The notes under the pieces: generated by a model
What the model saw: the letters and a program-made list of their open reading frames with translations, nothing else
The model's database searches: none
Told to the model about the DNA's origin: nothing
Part shown: piece after piece, positions 1 to 8,432 of the stretch
Layout: each line of letters opens with the position of its first letter
Numbering within the stretch: position 1 is the first letter of the stretch
Origin: ZC4RG35 sp041747855
GTDB taxonomy: Bacteria > Actinomycetota > Acidimicrobiia > Spongiisociales > ZC4RG35
Direction of reading: 5' to 3'
DNA length: 45,301 nt
Assembly (NCBI GenBank): GCA_041747855.1
Contig: JBGTEJ010000034.1
Span: 1 to 45,301 of the forward strand
Program-made: the position numbers and the translations under genes

Positions 1-1131
1 GGTCAAGCGGTCCGGTGGTGGCGTCACCTCGATCATGGCATCAGCCGCCTCCTGCCAGGACTGCCCGAGGATCCTGGTGCGCCAGAGATGTCCAGCCACG
101 ATCCTGATGGCAGCGGTCACCGGAACGGCTACGAGAACGCCAAGAAGCCCGGCGACCGAGCCACCGACGATCAGGGCGATGATGATCGCGAACGGCGAAA
201 GATTGACCCTGGCCCGCTGGACGACCGGGGTGATGATGTTGTTGTCGATCTGCTGGATCCCGGTGTAAATCAATACTGCCCAGACCCCGAGCCAGGGATC
301 GCCGTTGAGGAGGGCGACGACGAATGCGAGGGCACCCCCAACGATGGGCCCCAGGAAGGGGATCATGTTGAGGAGACCGCTGATGATCCCCACCAGAAGC
401 CAGAACGGGAGGCCGATCGCCCACATACCAATACTGGACAGAAGTCCGACTATTGCGGCGACCAGGAGTTGGCCTCTGACGAAGGATCCCATCGCCGTTC
501 CCACCTCGCCCCCTACATGCGCCACCTCCTCGCGGTGGGCGGCGGGGGTGAGGGCGATAGCGTTGGACTGGAACTTGGTCAGGTCCATCAAAACATAAAC
601 GGCCAACACCGGAGCCAGGCCGACAATGACGACAACCTCGGTGACACCTCTGATCAGAAACCCGGCGCCCGCCCCGAAGCCAAACAGGATGCTCCTGATT
701 GTCTGCTGGTTAGCGGGATCCGCCAGCCAGGCCTCCCAGGAATCCGAGCTCAGATATTGGTCAATGTCGAACCCGACCCGAAGTCCGATGTCCCGCAGCC
801 AGTCGACGAAGCCGGCGAACAGATCGGGGAGTCTCAAGACGAACTCGAGGGTCTGATCCCGGACCGTCGGGTAGACCAATGCGAATATCGCGGCGATCAA
901 GGCAGTCAGTCCGAGAAGTGCGATGATGCTGCCGACCAGACGTGGCACCCCGCGATCTGCCAGTCGCTTGACGGCTGGTTCGAGCAGGAACACCAGCCCG
1001 AAGGCGAACGCCATCGGGAGCCAGATGATCTTGACCGCGGCTGCCATGCGGATCAAAGCCCAGGCGAGAACGAGTGCGCCAATCGAAGTCCAGACCACGA
1101 GGGCGAGATGACGGATACGCTCAGATCGCAC
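1..1131 (-). CDS. AI-2E family transporter (3' end beyond window)
   Basis: The minus-strand frame is open from a GTG at 1131 to the left edge: 377 codons with no stop, so the C-terminus is missing. Several hydrophobic segments cover the N-terminal 100 residues, followed by a soluble-looking loop and then a dense membrane block. The block includes the stretch LAPVLAVYVLMDLTKFQ and the family-type run GLLNMIPFLGPIVGG, then GIQQIDNNIITPVV, which is characteristic of the AI-2E/PerM/YdiK family (known family; substrates range from autoinducer-2 export to Na+/H+ antiport, so the substrate here is open). The start is 11 nt after the stop of the upstream gene, which suggests co-transcription. There is no clear Shine-Dalgarno, so the exact start is uncertain. 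Confidence 0.9.
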   Translation of the reverse strand, partial: MRSERIRHLALVVWTSIGALVLAWALIRMAAAVKIIWLPMAFAFGLVFLLEPAVKRLADRGVPRLVGSIIALLGLTALIAAIFALVYPTVRDQTLEFVLRLPDLFAGFVDWLRDIGLRVGFDIDQYLSSDSWEAWLADPANQQTIRSILFGFGAGAGFLIRGVTEVVVIVGLAPVLAVYVLMDLTKFQSNAIALTPAAHREEVAHVGGEVGTAMGSFVRGQLLVAAIVGLLSSIGMWAIGLPFWLLVGIISGLLNMIPFLGPIVGGALAFVVALLNGDPWLGVWAVLIYTGIQQIDNNIITPVVQRARVNLSPFAIIIALIVGGSVAGLLGVLVAVPVTAAIRIVAGHLWRTRILGQSWQEAADAMIEVTPPPDRLT

Positions 1132-1142
1132 GGGTAGCGAGT

Positions 1143-1991
1143 CTAGGGGGTGACCACGGTGACGCTGGACCCCGGAAGCACGGTCACCACCCAGGCGTCG
1201 CCTCCGGACGGAGATGCCCAGCCGTCCTCGGTGGACAGCCAATCGTCCGGGACCGATGCCTCCCCGACGACCGTCACGGCCACGCCTCTGGGGAACTCGA
1301 TCTGGAAGACGCCAGACACTTCGATCATTCTCACGAAGTCGCTATCGCCGAGCTTGACCTTGCCGGACCCACCGACCACGAGACTCAAGATGTCGAGTCC
1401 TGAAAGGTCGGCGGCCAACACGCCTGCGAGGTCGAGAGACCAGATTGGCTGGTCTGACAGCAGGATGTCCCATCCCGCAAAGCTGTTCAGACCCGGTTCG
1501 TCCACCAATGCCAAGTCCACATTGATCGTCTCCACGTTCGGCACCTCCTCGAATGCGCGGGGCAATCCATACGGACCACCCCACCGGATAGGGAGCACCT
1601 GATAAAGGAAGTCCGAACCAGAACCGACATCGACACGCCCATGGATCACGGCGGTCAACGAAGCGGCTTCAACCCCATCAGGGACGGGGCCCACGAGACG
1701 CCCGCCAGCCGAAGGCATGACGGTCCATCCAGCGAGGTGACCGGCCAGAAACGCTGCGGCAGCCAGCGCCAACAGGAGAGCGGTCACACCTCCCGTCCGC
1801 ACCGACCTGGCCGCAGACCGACGAAGCAATATCGCCAATCCGAGAACCCCCAGCCAGACCGGCCACCATGCGATCAGATCGAGAATCACGGCGGTGGTGA
1901 TCAACCCGCCCACAACCCCGGCGGCAAGACCGCCAAAGATCCCGAGTGGGAACATCCAGAGGGGTGAGACGACAGGGCGAGCGGTCAACAC
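1143..1991 (-). CDS. Hypothetical membrane protein with C-terminal beta-rich domain
   Basis: 282 aa from a GTG start, 10 nt after the LytR_C gene. Three or four hydrophobic segments lie in residues 10-95: a Gly/Ala-rich hairpin (about 15-37), then about 40-57 and 68-88. The remainder, about 110-282, is an extracytoplasmic-looking beta-rich region ending in alternating Val/Thr. The pattern of membrane hairpins plus a beta-strand domain resembles LiaF/DUF4097-like cell-envelope proteins, but I see no diagnostic motif. Position between an envelope LytR_C protein and a transporter fits an envelope role (inference). Function unassigned. Confidence 0.75.
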   Translation of the reverse strand: MLTARPVVSPLWMFPLGIFGGLAAGVVGGLITTAVILDLIAWWPVWLGVLGLAILLRRSAARSVRTGGVTALLLALAAAAFLAGHLAGWTVMPSAGGRLVGPVPDGVEAASLTAVIHGRVDVGSGSDFLYQVLPIRWGGPYGLPRAFEEVPNVETINVDLALVDEPGLNSFAGWDILLSDQPIWSLDLAGVLAADLSGLDILSLVVGGSGKVKLGDSDFVRMIEVSGVFQIEFPRGVAVTVVGEASVPDDWLSTEDGWASPSGGDAWVVTVLPGSSVTVVTP

Positions 1992-2001
1992 CGCGCCACG
2001 G

Positions 2002-2544
2002 TCATTCCTGATAGTCGGTGCCGATAACGATGATCACATCGGCTCCGGGCGAAAGGGATGGATCAGGGAGGGCCTCCACCTGGGCACCGGGGATGAAGCG
2101 GAGCAGATCGTTGGCCTCCAACCCAAAACCATCGCGGTACCAGATGCGAGATGGTGTCTGTGGAGGACTGAAGTCCGCGGCAGCAATGATCTGAAACCCT
2201 TCCTGCGCAATCGTTTGGGTGAGTCTCCCGGCAGCCCCCGAGATGTCACCTGAGTTGAGGACCTGGACCGTCACGTCCTGGGGTGGGCGGAGTGGAATCG
2301 TCGTCGTCGTGGTTGTCGATTCGGGCTCAGTCGTGCTGGGTGTGGCGAGCGTGGATGAAGTCGTCGTCGTGTCGACGATGGGAGGAACGGTCGTTGGAGA
2401 AGTGTCCACAGGGTTGTCGGCCATGGCTGCCAGCACTGCGAAGACGATTGCCCCGATCACCAAGGTACCCAGGATCATGACGGCGATGTCCTTCCAGAAC
2501 CTGGTCTGGTCGGACTCATGACGACCCTTGGGTCTGTCGCTCAT
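2002..2544 (-). CDS. LytR_C domain membrane-anchored envelope protein
   Basis: 180 aa. Residues 1-17 are basic and cytoplasmic, 20-42 form one transmembrane helix, 47-86 are a low-complexity Thr/Ser/Pro linker, and about 90-178 match the LytR_cpsA_psr C-terminal domain (motifs VTVQVLNSGDISGAAGRL and VIIVIGTDY). The domain is found on envelope proteins such as mycobacterial VirR (Rv0431). The start overlaps the DUF3263 stop by 4 nt (ATGA), so the pair is translationally coupled. The same DUF3263/LytR_C pair is Rv0430/Rv0431 in M. tuberculosis, which supports the call. It should lie mostly outside the membrane and act in cell-wall homeostasis (inference from family). Confidence 0.9.
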   Translation of the reverse strand: MSDRPKGRHESDQTRFWKDIAVMILGTLVIGAIVFAVLAAMADNPVDTSPTTVPPIVDTTTTSSTLATPSTTEPESTTTTTTIPLRPPQDVTVQVLNSGDISGAAGRLTQTIAQEGFQIIAAADFSPPQTPSRIWYRDGFGLEANDLLRFIPGAQVEALPDPSLSPGADVIIVIGTDYQE

Positions 2545-2771
2545 ACCGCAACCTCATCGGTCGCGACCCGATCGATCATGGTCAGCACACGTCTCACTGT
2601 CAGGGGGTCGTAATCCATTGCTTCCGGGGCGTCGACAAGGTTACGGAGCATTTCGTAGTACATCGACGCGGGCAAACCCAGTAAGAACTCGATCATCTGA
2701 TCCTTCGGCCCAGGCAAATGCCTCCAGCCGCGCTCAAAGTCGAGGATCGCCCTGTCCTCAGAATCCAACAT
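2541..2771 (-). CDS. DUF3263 family protein
   Basis: 76 aa. The motif ILDFERGWRHLPGPKDQ followed by YYEMLRNLVDAPEAM and a DPLTVRRV tail is the DUF3263 signature found across Actinomycetota. The fold is predicted as a small helix-turn-helix-like protein; no function is established. It opens the envelope operon that continues with the LytR_C protein through an ATGA overlap. It starts 42 nt beyond the encoded CCA end of tRNA-Thr, so it may be read from the tRNA transcript or from a promoter inside that short gap. Confidence 0.92.
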   Translation of the reverse strand: MLDSEDRAILDFERGWRHLPGPKDQMIEFLLGLPASMYYEMLRNLVDAPEAMDYDPLTVRRVLTMIDRVATDEVAV

Positions 2772-2813
2772 TGTTGCCCAGAGTATTTGGAGTTACCCAT
2801 CGAAACGGGCATT

Positions 2814-2889
2814 TGGAGCCGGGCACCGGATTCGAACCGATGACCTACTGATTACAAATCAGTTGCTCTACCAACTGAGCTAGCCCGGC
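2814..2889 (-). tRNA. tRNA-Thr (anticodon UGU), CCA encoded
   Basis: On the minus strand the acceptor arms GCCGGGC and GCCCGGC pair perfectly. The D arm is GCTC/GAGC, and the anticodon stem ACTGA/TCAGT encloses the loop TTTGTAA, giving anticodon TGT (Thr, ACA codons). The T arm is ATCGG-TTCGAAT-CCGGT with one T-G pair. The discriminator is T at 2817 and it is followed by genomic CCA (2816-2814). The first ten bases overlap the 3' end of the methyltransferase gene, including its TAG stop. Confidence 0.97.
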
Positions 2890-3623
2890 AGGGAGTCAGG
2901 ACCCCGACTCCTGACCCTCATTATCTCAAATGAGGCAAGTGCAGCGGAAACCGACGCATTGAGACTTTCGCTATCCGACGCCATCGGAATCGAGACGAGG
3001 AGGTCGCAACGCTCACTGACCAGCCGACCGAGTCCTTCCCCCTCGGCGCCAACGACCATCGCCACCGGTTCGGTGAGAAGATCGAGTCCGAACAGGGAGC
3101 GATCGGCGCCAGCCTCGAGGCCCACAATCCAAAAGCCCGCGGTCTTCAACCTGACGAGGGCATCGGGTATGGAATTGACGATGGCCACGGGCAGACTTTC
3201 CAGGGCACCGGCCGCCGCCTTGAAGGCCGTCGCCGAGAGCGGAGCGGACCGACGTGACGGGATCACCAATCCCCCGATTCCGGCCGCCAAGGCACTCCGA
3301 GCCGTCGCACCAAGGTTGTGGGGGTCCTCCAAGTGGTCCAGAAGGAGCAGAGCATCCGTCCTCCCGGCGAGTTGGTCAATAGGTACAGAACTGATGCGAC
3401 GACACTCCGCGACCAAACCCTGGGGGGCTTCTGAGGTGGCATGCGATCTAGCGTCGTCGACGAGACTGACCGACGACTCACCGACCAAAGCGATGATCTC
3501 CCGAATGTCGGGACGATCCCTCCGGCCGCGCTCCACATAGAGACGCTCCACCCTCCCGGCAGCCGCCGCGGCGCGGACCGCGTGAAGGCCCTCGACCCTA
3601 TCTCCGTAGCCAGCGGGTGCCAT
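2880..3623 (-). CDS. rlmB: 23S rRNA/tRNA 2'-O-ribose methyltransferase, RlmB/TrmH (SpoU) family
   Basis: About 247 aa from ATG 3623 (GAGG lies 9 nt upstream; ATGs at 3632 and 3656 are also in frame). The N-terminal substrate-binding part begins GYGDRVEGLHAV. The C-terminal SPOUT trefoil-knot domain carries the three SpoU motifs: LLLLDHLEDPHNLGATAR (motif 1), VAMVVGAEGEGLGR (motif 2) and IPMASDSESLNASVSAAL (motif 3). Expected reaction: SAM-dependent 2'-O-methylation of a guanosine (G2251 of 23S rRNA for RlmB). The start lies inside the cysS 3' end, so the two are coupled. The last 10 nt form the 5' acceptor strand of tRNA-Thr. In many actinobacteria this family member follows cysS, which supports the call; rRNA versus tRNA substrate cannot be settled from sequence. 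Confidence 0.9.
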   Translation of the reverse strand: MAPAGYGDRVEGLHAVRAAAAAGRVERLYVERGRRDRPDIREIIALVGESSVSLVDDARSHATSEAPQGLVAECRRISSVPIDQLAGRTDALLLLDHLEDPHNLGATARSALAAGIGGLVIPSRRSAPLSATAFKAAAGALESLPVAIVNSIPDALVRLKTAGFWIVGLEAGADRSLFGLDLLTEPVAMVVGAEGEGLGRLVSERCDLLVSIPMASDSESLNASVSAALASFEIMRVRSRGPDSLPG

Positions 3624-4989
3624 CGGGCCCATCCTCGAGAACGACACCGACCTCATCGAGCGCCTGGCGGATGGTGTCCGCGTCTTCGAAACGACGGTCC
3701 TGTCTGGCCTCCTCCCTCCGGGCGATGAGCTGCTCGATCACTTCATCCCCGGAGCCGTCGATCCCAAACCGAATTGCAACAGGTGAAAGGTCCAGGCTGG
3801 AATCCGGCGCAGGTTTCGGATCATCGAGACCCAGGACATCAACTATCACCTCCACCGCTCCTGCAATCGAACTGGCGTCACCGGCAGCATCGAGCAACCG
3901 GTTGCCCTCCCGGGTGAGATCGAACAACAGGGAAATTGCCTCAGGAGTGGCGAAGTCGTCGTCCATCACCTCGGTGAATCGGGCCAAGGCACTCTGGTCG
4001 GGTTCTCCGGCGACCACCCTTTCTCTGAACCGGGCGAGGCGGGACAGTGCCTCTTCGGCCTCCACGAGTAGTTCAGGTGTGTACTCGATCGGCGACCGGT
4101 AATGGGCGCGCAGGATGAGGAGACGCAGAGCCCGGCCACCATGCGACTCGAGGATGGTCGCCAGGTCGACGACGTTGCCGGTGGACTTGGCCATCTTCTC
4201 GCCCCCCAGGTTGACCATCCCATTGTGGAGCCAGTATCGGGCGAAGGTGAGTCCTGAGGCCCCTTCGCTCTGGGCGATCTCGTTCTCGTGATGTGGGAAG
4301 GCCAACTCGTTACCACCACCATGAATATCGAAGTCATCACCCAAGTAGGTCCCGGCCATGGCGGAGCACTCGATGTGCCAACCGGGGCGACCGGGGCCCC
4401 ACGGAGAGTCCCAGGAGGGCTCACCAGGCTTGGAAGCCTTCCAGAGGGCGAAGTCGAGCGGGTCTTGCTTCGACTCGTCTACTTCAATCCGGTATCCGGA
4501 TCTCATCTCATCGAGGTCGACACCGGAGAGCCTGCCGTAGCTCTCCAGCGACCTCACCGAGAACCAGACATCACCCTTGCTGTCATAGGCGAGCCCTCGG
4601 TCGATGAGCTTCAAGATCAACTCGATTATCTCGGGTATGTGCTCGGTCGCCTTTGGCTCGAGGTCGGGAAGACGGCAGCCGAGACCCGAGTAAGCCTCGT
4701 TGAAGCGGTGGGTCATCCTCATCGCAAGCGACTCCATGGACTCCCCGGTGAGGGCAGCGGCCTTGATGATCTTGTCCTCGATGTCGGTGACATTTCTGAC
4801 AAAGAGGACGTCGAAGCCTCTCCACTCCAGATACCGCCTGATCACATCGAAGTTGACCGCCGAACGACCGTGGCCGACATGAGGGACCGACTGGACGGTC
4901 GGGCCGCACACATACATGCCCACCTTGCCCTCGTCGCGGGTGACCAGCGGGGTCAACGACCGGCGCATGGTGTCGTAGACCTGGATCAA
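3598..4989 (-). CDS. cysS: Cysteinyl-tRNA synthetase
   Basis: 463 aa from a TTG start at 4989 whose last two bases share the upstream ispF stop (TTGA overlap). An in-frame ATG at 5049 would add 20 Arg/Gly residues read from ispF in another frame, which I reject. MIQVYDTMRRSLTPL is the expected class I CysRS opening. HVGH (37-40) is the HIGH motif, KMAKS (265-269) the KMSKS loop; C28, the Cys of IECSAM and His residues near HGGGNELAFPHHENE provide the zinc site that selects cysteine. Charges tRNA-Cys in the cytoplasm. Full length, nothing missing. Confidence 0.96.
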   Translation of the reverse strand: MIQVYDTMRRSLTPLVTRDEGKVGMYVCGPTVQSVPHVGHGRSAVNFDVIRRYLEWRGFDVLFVRNVTDIEDKIIKAAALTGESMESLAMRMTHRFNEAYSGLGCRLPDLEPKATEHIPEIIELILKLIDRGLAYDSKGDVWFSVRSLESYGRLSGVDLDEMRSGYRIEVDESKQDPLDFALWKASKPGEPSWDSPWGPGRPGWHIECSAMAGTYLGDDFDIHGGGNELAFPHHENEIAQSEGASGLTFARYWLHNGMVNLGGEKMAKSTGNVVDLATILESHGGRALRLLILRAHYRSPIEYTPELLVEAEEALSRLARFRERVVAGEPDQSALARFTEVMDDDFATPEAISLLFDLTREGNRLLDAAGDASSIAGAVEVIVDVLGLDDPKPAPDSSLDLSPVAIRFGIDGSGDEVIEQLIARREEARQDRRFEDADTIRQALDEVGVVLEDGPDGTRWLRR

Positions 4990-5489
4990 CCCCGGTCCTC
5001 GACGGTGACGATGGCCACCGCCGCGATTCCTTCGCCGCTCCCGATCCATCCGAGACCATCGGTCGTGGATGCCTTCACCGATACCGAATCGACGGCCACA
5101 CCCAATCGAGTCGCAATTGCGGCCCTCACACCGGAACGGTGAGGAGAAACTCTGACTGTCTGGGCGATGACCGTTATGTCGGCGTGCACCGGTCTCCAGC
5201 CGTCTTTCGCCGCGGCATCCACCGCAACCGTGAGGAGGGCCATCGAGTCAGCGTTCAGGAACGACGGATCGTCCGAGGGAAACCAATCCCCCATATCGCC
5301 CAGCACAGCGGCACCGAGGAGAGCATCGGTGACTGCATGGGCCACGACATCACCGTCCGAGGTTGCTTCCACACCCATCGTCTCCGAGACCACCACGCCA
5401 CCCAGCAAGAGGGGTGGGCTCTGGTTGATCTGGTGTGCGTCGAAACCCCAACCGGTGCGGGTCCGCCCGGATGGACTGTTGGTGGTCAT
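4986..5489 (-). CDS. ispF: 2-C-methyl-D-erythritol 2,4-cyclodiphosphate synthase
   Basis: 167 aa. IspF converts CDP-ME 2-phosphate to MEcPP and CMP in the MEP isoprenoid pathway. The metal ligands D17, H19 (GWGFDAHQ) and H51 (DGDVVAHAVTDALLG) have the same spacing as in E. coli IspF. The tail GLGWIGSGEGIAA matches the family C-terminus. The start overlaps the carD stop by 4 nt (ATGA) and the stop overlaps the cysS TTG. In most actinobacteria ispD lies between carD and ispF; here it is absent, so the preceding cytidylyltransferase must be encoded elsewhere. Confidence 0.96.
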   Translation of the reverse strand: MTTNSPSGRTRTGWGFDAHQINQSPPLLLGGVVVSETMGVEATSDGDVVAHAVTDALLGAAVLGDMGDWFPSDDPSFLNADSMALLTVAVDAAAKDGWRPVHADITVIAQTVRVSPHRSGVRAAIATRLGVAVDSVSVKASTTDGLGWIGSGEGIAAVAIVTVEDRG

Positions 5490-5992
5490 TCCTCGATCGG
5501 GTCGATCTTGGGGAGGGCGCGGTCGAGCTTCCGGATCGCTTCCTCGCCATCGACCTCCAGACTGAAAGCCAACTCAGAACTCAGAGTCAACCGGGCCCTG
5601 GAGAGCATCCTCTTCAAGGCGGGGCTGATGCCCTTTGTCTGTTGGGTGAAAGAAAGGTCGCGCACGACCTCGGCGACCTGGAAGATGTCACCCGACGTCA
5701 TCTTCTCGTTCAGGACCTTGTACCAGCGGCTCCAGTTGGCCCCAGCCTCCTCCGGTTCTCCCTTGAGGGACTTGAGGACTTCACGGGACTTGGCTTTCGA
5801 TATGACAGGACGGATCAGGTCGTCGGCCTTGTCCACGGGGATCATCACGGTCAACTGTTCGGTGGCGATCTCGAGGATGAAGTAGTCCTGCTTCTTTCCC
5901 CCGAACTCCTGCCTCACCTTTTTCAGGATGGTTGCTGCGCCATGTTGGGGATGGACGACCTTATCGCCAACGGCGTACTTCGTTTGGGCCAT
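5486..5992 (-). CDS. carD: CarD/CdnL-type RNA polymerase-binding transcription regulator
   Basis: 168 aa. Residues 4-60 form the Tudor-like RNAP-interaction domain (KYAVGDKVVHPQHGAATI), which binds the RNAP beta subunit. The helical C-terminal domain follows, with the conserved Trp wedge region NWSRWYKVLNEKM that stabilises the open complex at rRNA and other promoters. The length matches mycobacterial CarD. It is 30 nt downstream of disA and overlaps ispF by 4 nt. No truncation. Confidence 0.96.
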   Translation of the reverse strand: MAQTKYAVGDKVVHPQHGAATILKKVRQEFGGKKQDYFILEIATEQLTVMIPVDKADDLIRPVISKAKSREVLKSLKGEPEEAGANWSRWYKVLNEKMTSGDIFQVAEVVRDLSFTQQTKGISPALKRMLSRARLTLSSELAFSLEVDGEEAIRKLDRALPKIDPIEE

Positions 5993-6022
5993 GAGAGGGC
6001 AGCATTGTACTCCCCGGCGAGA

Positions 6023-7084
6023 TCAATCCAGGACGGCTTCCCACTCGTGGGCCGAAGCCTGAAGACGATCGAAGTAGGCCCGAAGCTGTTTGGCCCTCGT
6101 CTCCCCCACACCTTCCACAGTGAGCAGCTGATCTACGGAGGCGTCGAGAAGCCTGGAGGTCGTGCCGAATACTCGGACTATGTCGTCCCTGACCGACTCG
6201 GGAAGACGACCCATCAACGAGAGGATCCGGTGGCCTCTCGCCTCTGCGGGATCATCGAGGTCGGGAAAGCCGAGTTCCTTCCCCACCCGAGATGGATCTT
6301 CCAGATCTGTGGGGGTGAGTCCATCAAGTGACTCCAACGCCCGATCGACGCTCCCTGATCGAATCGGCTTCATGTAGTCGAGGAGGATCTGACGCAAGGT
6401 GTGATCCACACCACTGAGGAGGTCGTTCAACTGGACGACCACAATCCGACCCTCTTCTCCCATGGTCATCGCCCTGGCGCTCACCATCCGGCCCAGCCGT
6501 TCCACCAGTTCCGCCCTCTGGACGACGGTTACCGCGGCTCTGTAGGTGGCAAGTCCATTCACTTCGAAACGGGTCAGACGTCGTTCCGCCTCGTCGAGTC
6601 GGCCTCTGAGACGGTCGAGACTCTGAAGCTCCTGATTGACGTGCGCCGCGACCACGGTGGGTTGTGCCAGTTCGATCTTGCGCCCCTCGTAGAACAGCGT
6701 GGCCACCTTGCGTCCTTCAGACACCGCCACCACCGGTTTACCGGTTTCGAGTGCCAGTCTTTCGGCAGTGCGGTGCCGGGCGCCGGTCTCGTCCGTGGCT
6801 ATCGAGCCGTCAGGTACGAAATGGACATTCGCCTCGAGGATCGTCCCCCAACTGTCATCCAGGACTATCCCACCGTCCATCTTTGCCAGCTCGGAGAGAC
6901 GGGCAGGGGAGTACGCGGCGTTGATGAGTTTGAAACCCCCGGTGCTTGCCCTCGTGACCTTGTCACTATTGCCGAGCACGACCAGACCGCCCTTACCTTG
7001 CTGGATGATCCGGTCAAGACCGCCCCGCATGGGGGTGCCCGGCGCTAGCCGCTCCAGTGTTTCGTTGATCGATGGGCCACCCAC
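6023..7084 (-). CDS. disA: DNA integrity scanning protein DisA, diadenylate cyclase (DGG variant)
   Basis: 353 aa from GTG 7084, 16 nt after the radA stop; the start gives GGPSINETLERLAPGTPMR, which aligns with the usual DisA N-terminus, so longer in-frame starts inside radA are unlikely. Residues 10-135 are the DAC domain that makes c-di-AMP from two ATP; the RHR motif is intact (R103-H104-R105 in GARHRTAER). The usual DGA motif reads D70-G71-G72 (KMDGGIVL). Linker helices follow, and a C-terminal helix-hairpin-helix (LLTVEGVGETRAKQLRAY) binds branched DNA. radA-disA adjacency is typical of the phylum. DGG could still be active since Ala to Gly is small; not provable here. Confidence 0.94.
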   Translation of the reverse strand: MGGPSINETLERLAPGTPMRGGLDRIIQQGKGGLVVLGNSDKVTRASTGGFKLINAAYSPARLSELAKMDGGIVLDDSWGTILEANVHFVPDGSIATDETGARHRTAERLALETGKPVVAVSEGRKVATLFYEGRKIELAQPTVVAAHVNQELQSLDRLRGRLDEAERRLTRFEVNGLATYRAAVTVVQRAELVERLGRMVSARAMTMGEEGRIVVVQLNDLLSGVDHTLRQILLDYMKPIRSGSVDRALESLDGLTPTDLEDPSRVGKELGFPDLDDPAEARGHRILSLMGRLPESVRDDIVRVFGTTSRLLDASVDQLLTVEGVGETRAKQLRAYFDRLQASAHEWEAVLD

Positions 7085-7100
7085 GTCGCCCGAAAGGCTA

Positions 7101-8426
7101 TCACCTGAACGGCTTGGAGCCAGCCTCGCCAAGTCCGGCATCCTCCAGCGCACGGGCCAGGCGCATCGACTCACCCGCCCTGGGGCCTATCCGATTGTGG
7201 AACCCGAGACGCTCCAGTTCCTCTTGTCGTCTTGCCTCCATCGGAATCGGCCGCACTTCGCCGGCCAGGCCGATCTCGCCCCAAGCGGCGAGACGTCCGA
7301 GCGGAACATCTGTGACTGACGACGCCACTGCGAGCGCGACCGCCAGATCGCAGCCGGGCTCCTCCAACCTCCATCCCCCTACGACGTTGACATATACCTC
7401 TTTGTCCGTCAGGTCGAGCCCGGTCCCCCCATGACGCTGGAGTACCGCCAGAGTCTGGTTGACCCGCGCCGGGTCGAGACCCCGAACCGATCGACGGGGT
7501 TGGGGATGAGGGCTGCGGGCAACCAGAGCTTGCACCTCGACCAGGACCGACCTCCTCCCCTCGACAGCCGGGAAGACAACAGTGCCTGGCACGTCCGACT
7601 CCCAGCCGTTGAGAAAGGCAGCGGACGGGTCCTCGACCTGGGCGAGCCCATCCCCTGTCATGTCGAACATCCCCGAGACGTGGGTGGCACCGAATCGGTT
7701 CTTGCTACTTCGCAGCACACGAAGACCCCGGTCCGGGTCACCCTCGAGATGGAGGACGACATCGACCATATGCTCCAGCAGCTTCGGCCCTGCGATTCCA
7801 CCGTCCTTGGTGACATGTCCCACCAGGATCAGGGCCATCCCGGTCGTCTTGGCGAGTCGAATCAGACGGGCCGCACTCTCGCGGACCTGGCCGACACCGC
7901 CGGGAGCGGACTGGATCTCGGACACACCCATGGTCTGAATCGAGTCGACCACCAGGACTGCCGGGCGCATTCTCTCGGCGAGGGCCACCACGGCATCCAC
8001 GTCATCGTCGGCGACCAGACTCACCGACGAGTTGGTCACGCCCAGACGTTCGGCACGCATGCCGATCTGATCGATCGACTCTTCCCCACTCGCGATCAGG
8101 ACCGACCCACCACCTTCCGCCAGACCCCCGGCAACCTGGAGGAGGAGTGTCGACTTGCCCACCCCTGGCTCACCACCCAAGAGTATCGCCGACCCGGCGA
8201 CCAAGCCACCGCCGAGAACGCGATCGATCTCGGACCACCCGGTCAATCTTCGTTCAGGTGTCCCAACCGACTCTGATCGAAGGTTCACCGCCTGGACATC
8301 CCTGGCCGGTTTTGCCGCGCCGACCTCGACCAGAGGTTGTGTCGAGCCGCATTGCGGGCAGAACCCCATCCACTTTGCCGACCTGTAGCCGCAGGATTCG
8401 CAGCGGAAGTTTGTTGTTCCAGCCAC
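7101..8426 (-). CDS. radA: DNA repair protein RadA (Sms)
   Basis: 441 aa, GTG start. Layout: C4 zinc finger at residues 9-26 (CESCGYRSAKWMGFCPQC); RecA-like ATPase with Walker A GGEPGVGKSTLL; RadA-specific KNRFG motif (SSKNRFGATHV); C-terminal Lon-protease-like domain (VYVNVVGGWRLEEPGCDLA, GEIGLAGEVRPI), which lacks protease function in this family. RadA drives branch migration in recombination and repair. It precedes disA by 16 nt, and RadA is reported to restrain DisA activity in other bacteria, which fits co-expression. Confidence 0.95.
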   Translation of the reverse strand: MAGTTNFRCESCGYRSAKWMGFCPQCGSTQPLVEVGAAKPARDVQAVNLRSESVGTPERRLTGWSEIDRVLGGGLVAGSAILLGGEPGVGKSTLLLQVAGGLAEGGGSVLIASGEESIDQIGMRAERLGVTNSSVSLVADDDVDAVVALAERMRPAVLVVDSIQTMGVSEIQSAPGGVGQVRESAARLIRLAKTTGMALILVGHVTKDGGIAGPKLLEHMVDVVLHLEGDPDRGLRVLRSSKNRFGATHVSGMFDMTGDGLAQVEDPSAAFLNGWESDVPGTVVFPAVEGRRSVLVEVQALVARSPHPQPRRSVRGLDPARVNQTLAVLQRHGGTGLDLTDKEVYVNVVGGWRLEEPGCDLAVALAVASSVTDVPLGRLAAWGEIGLAGEVRPIPMEARRQEELERLGFHNRIGPRAGESMRLARALEDAGLGEAGSKPFR

Positions 8427-8432
8427 TTGGGT

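Noticed and set aside
88..1137. Long plus-strand open frame of 349 codons
   Set aside because: It is antisense to the AI-2E transporter; composition is Asp/Arg/Gly-rich with no domain, while the minus strand gives a clear membrane protein.
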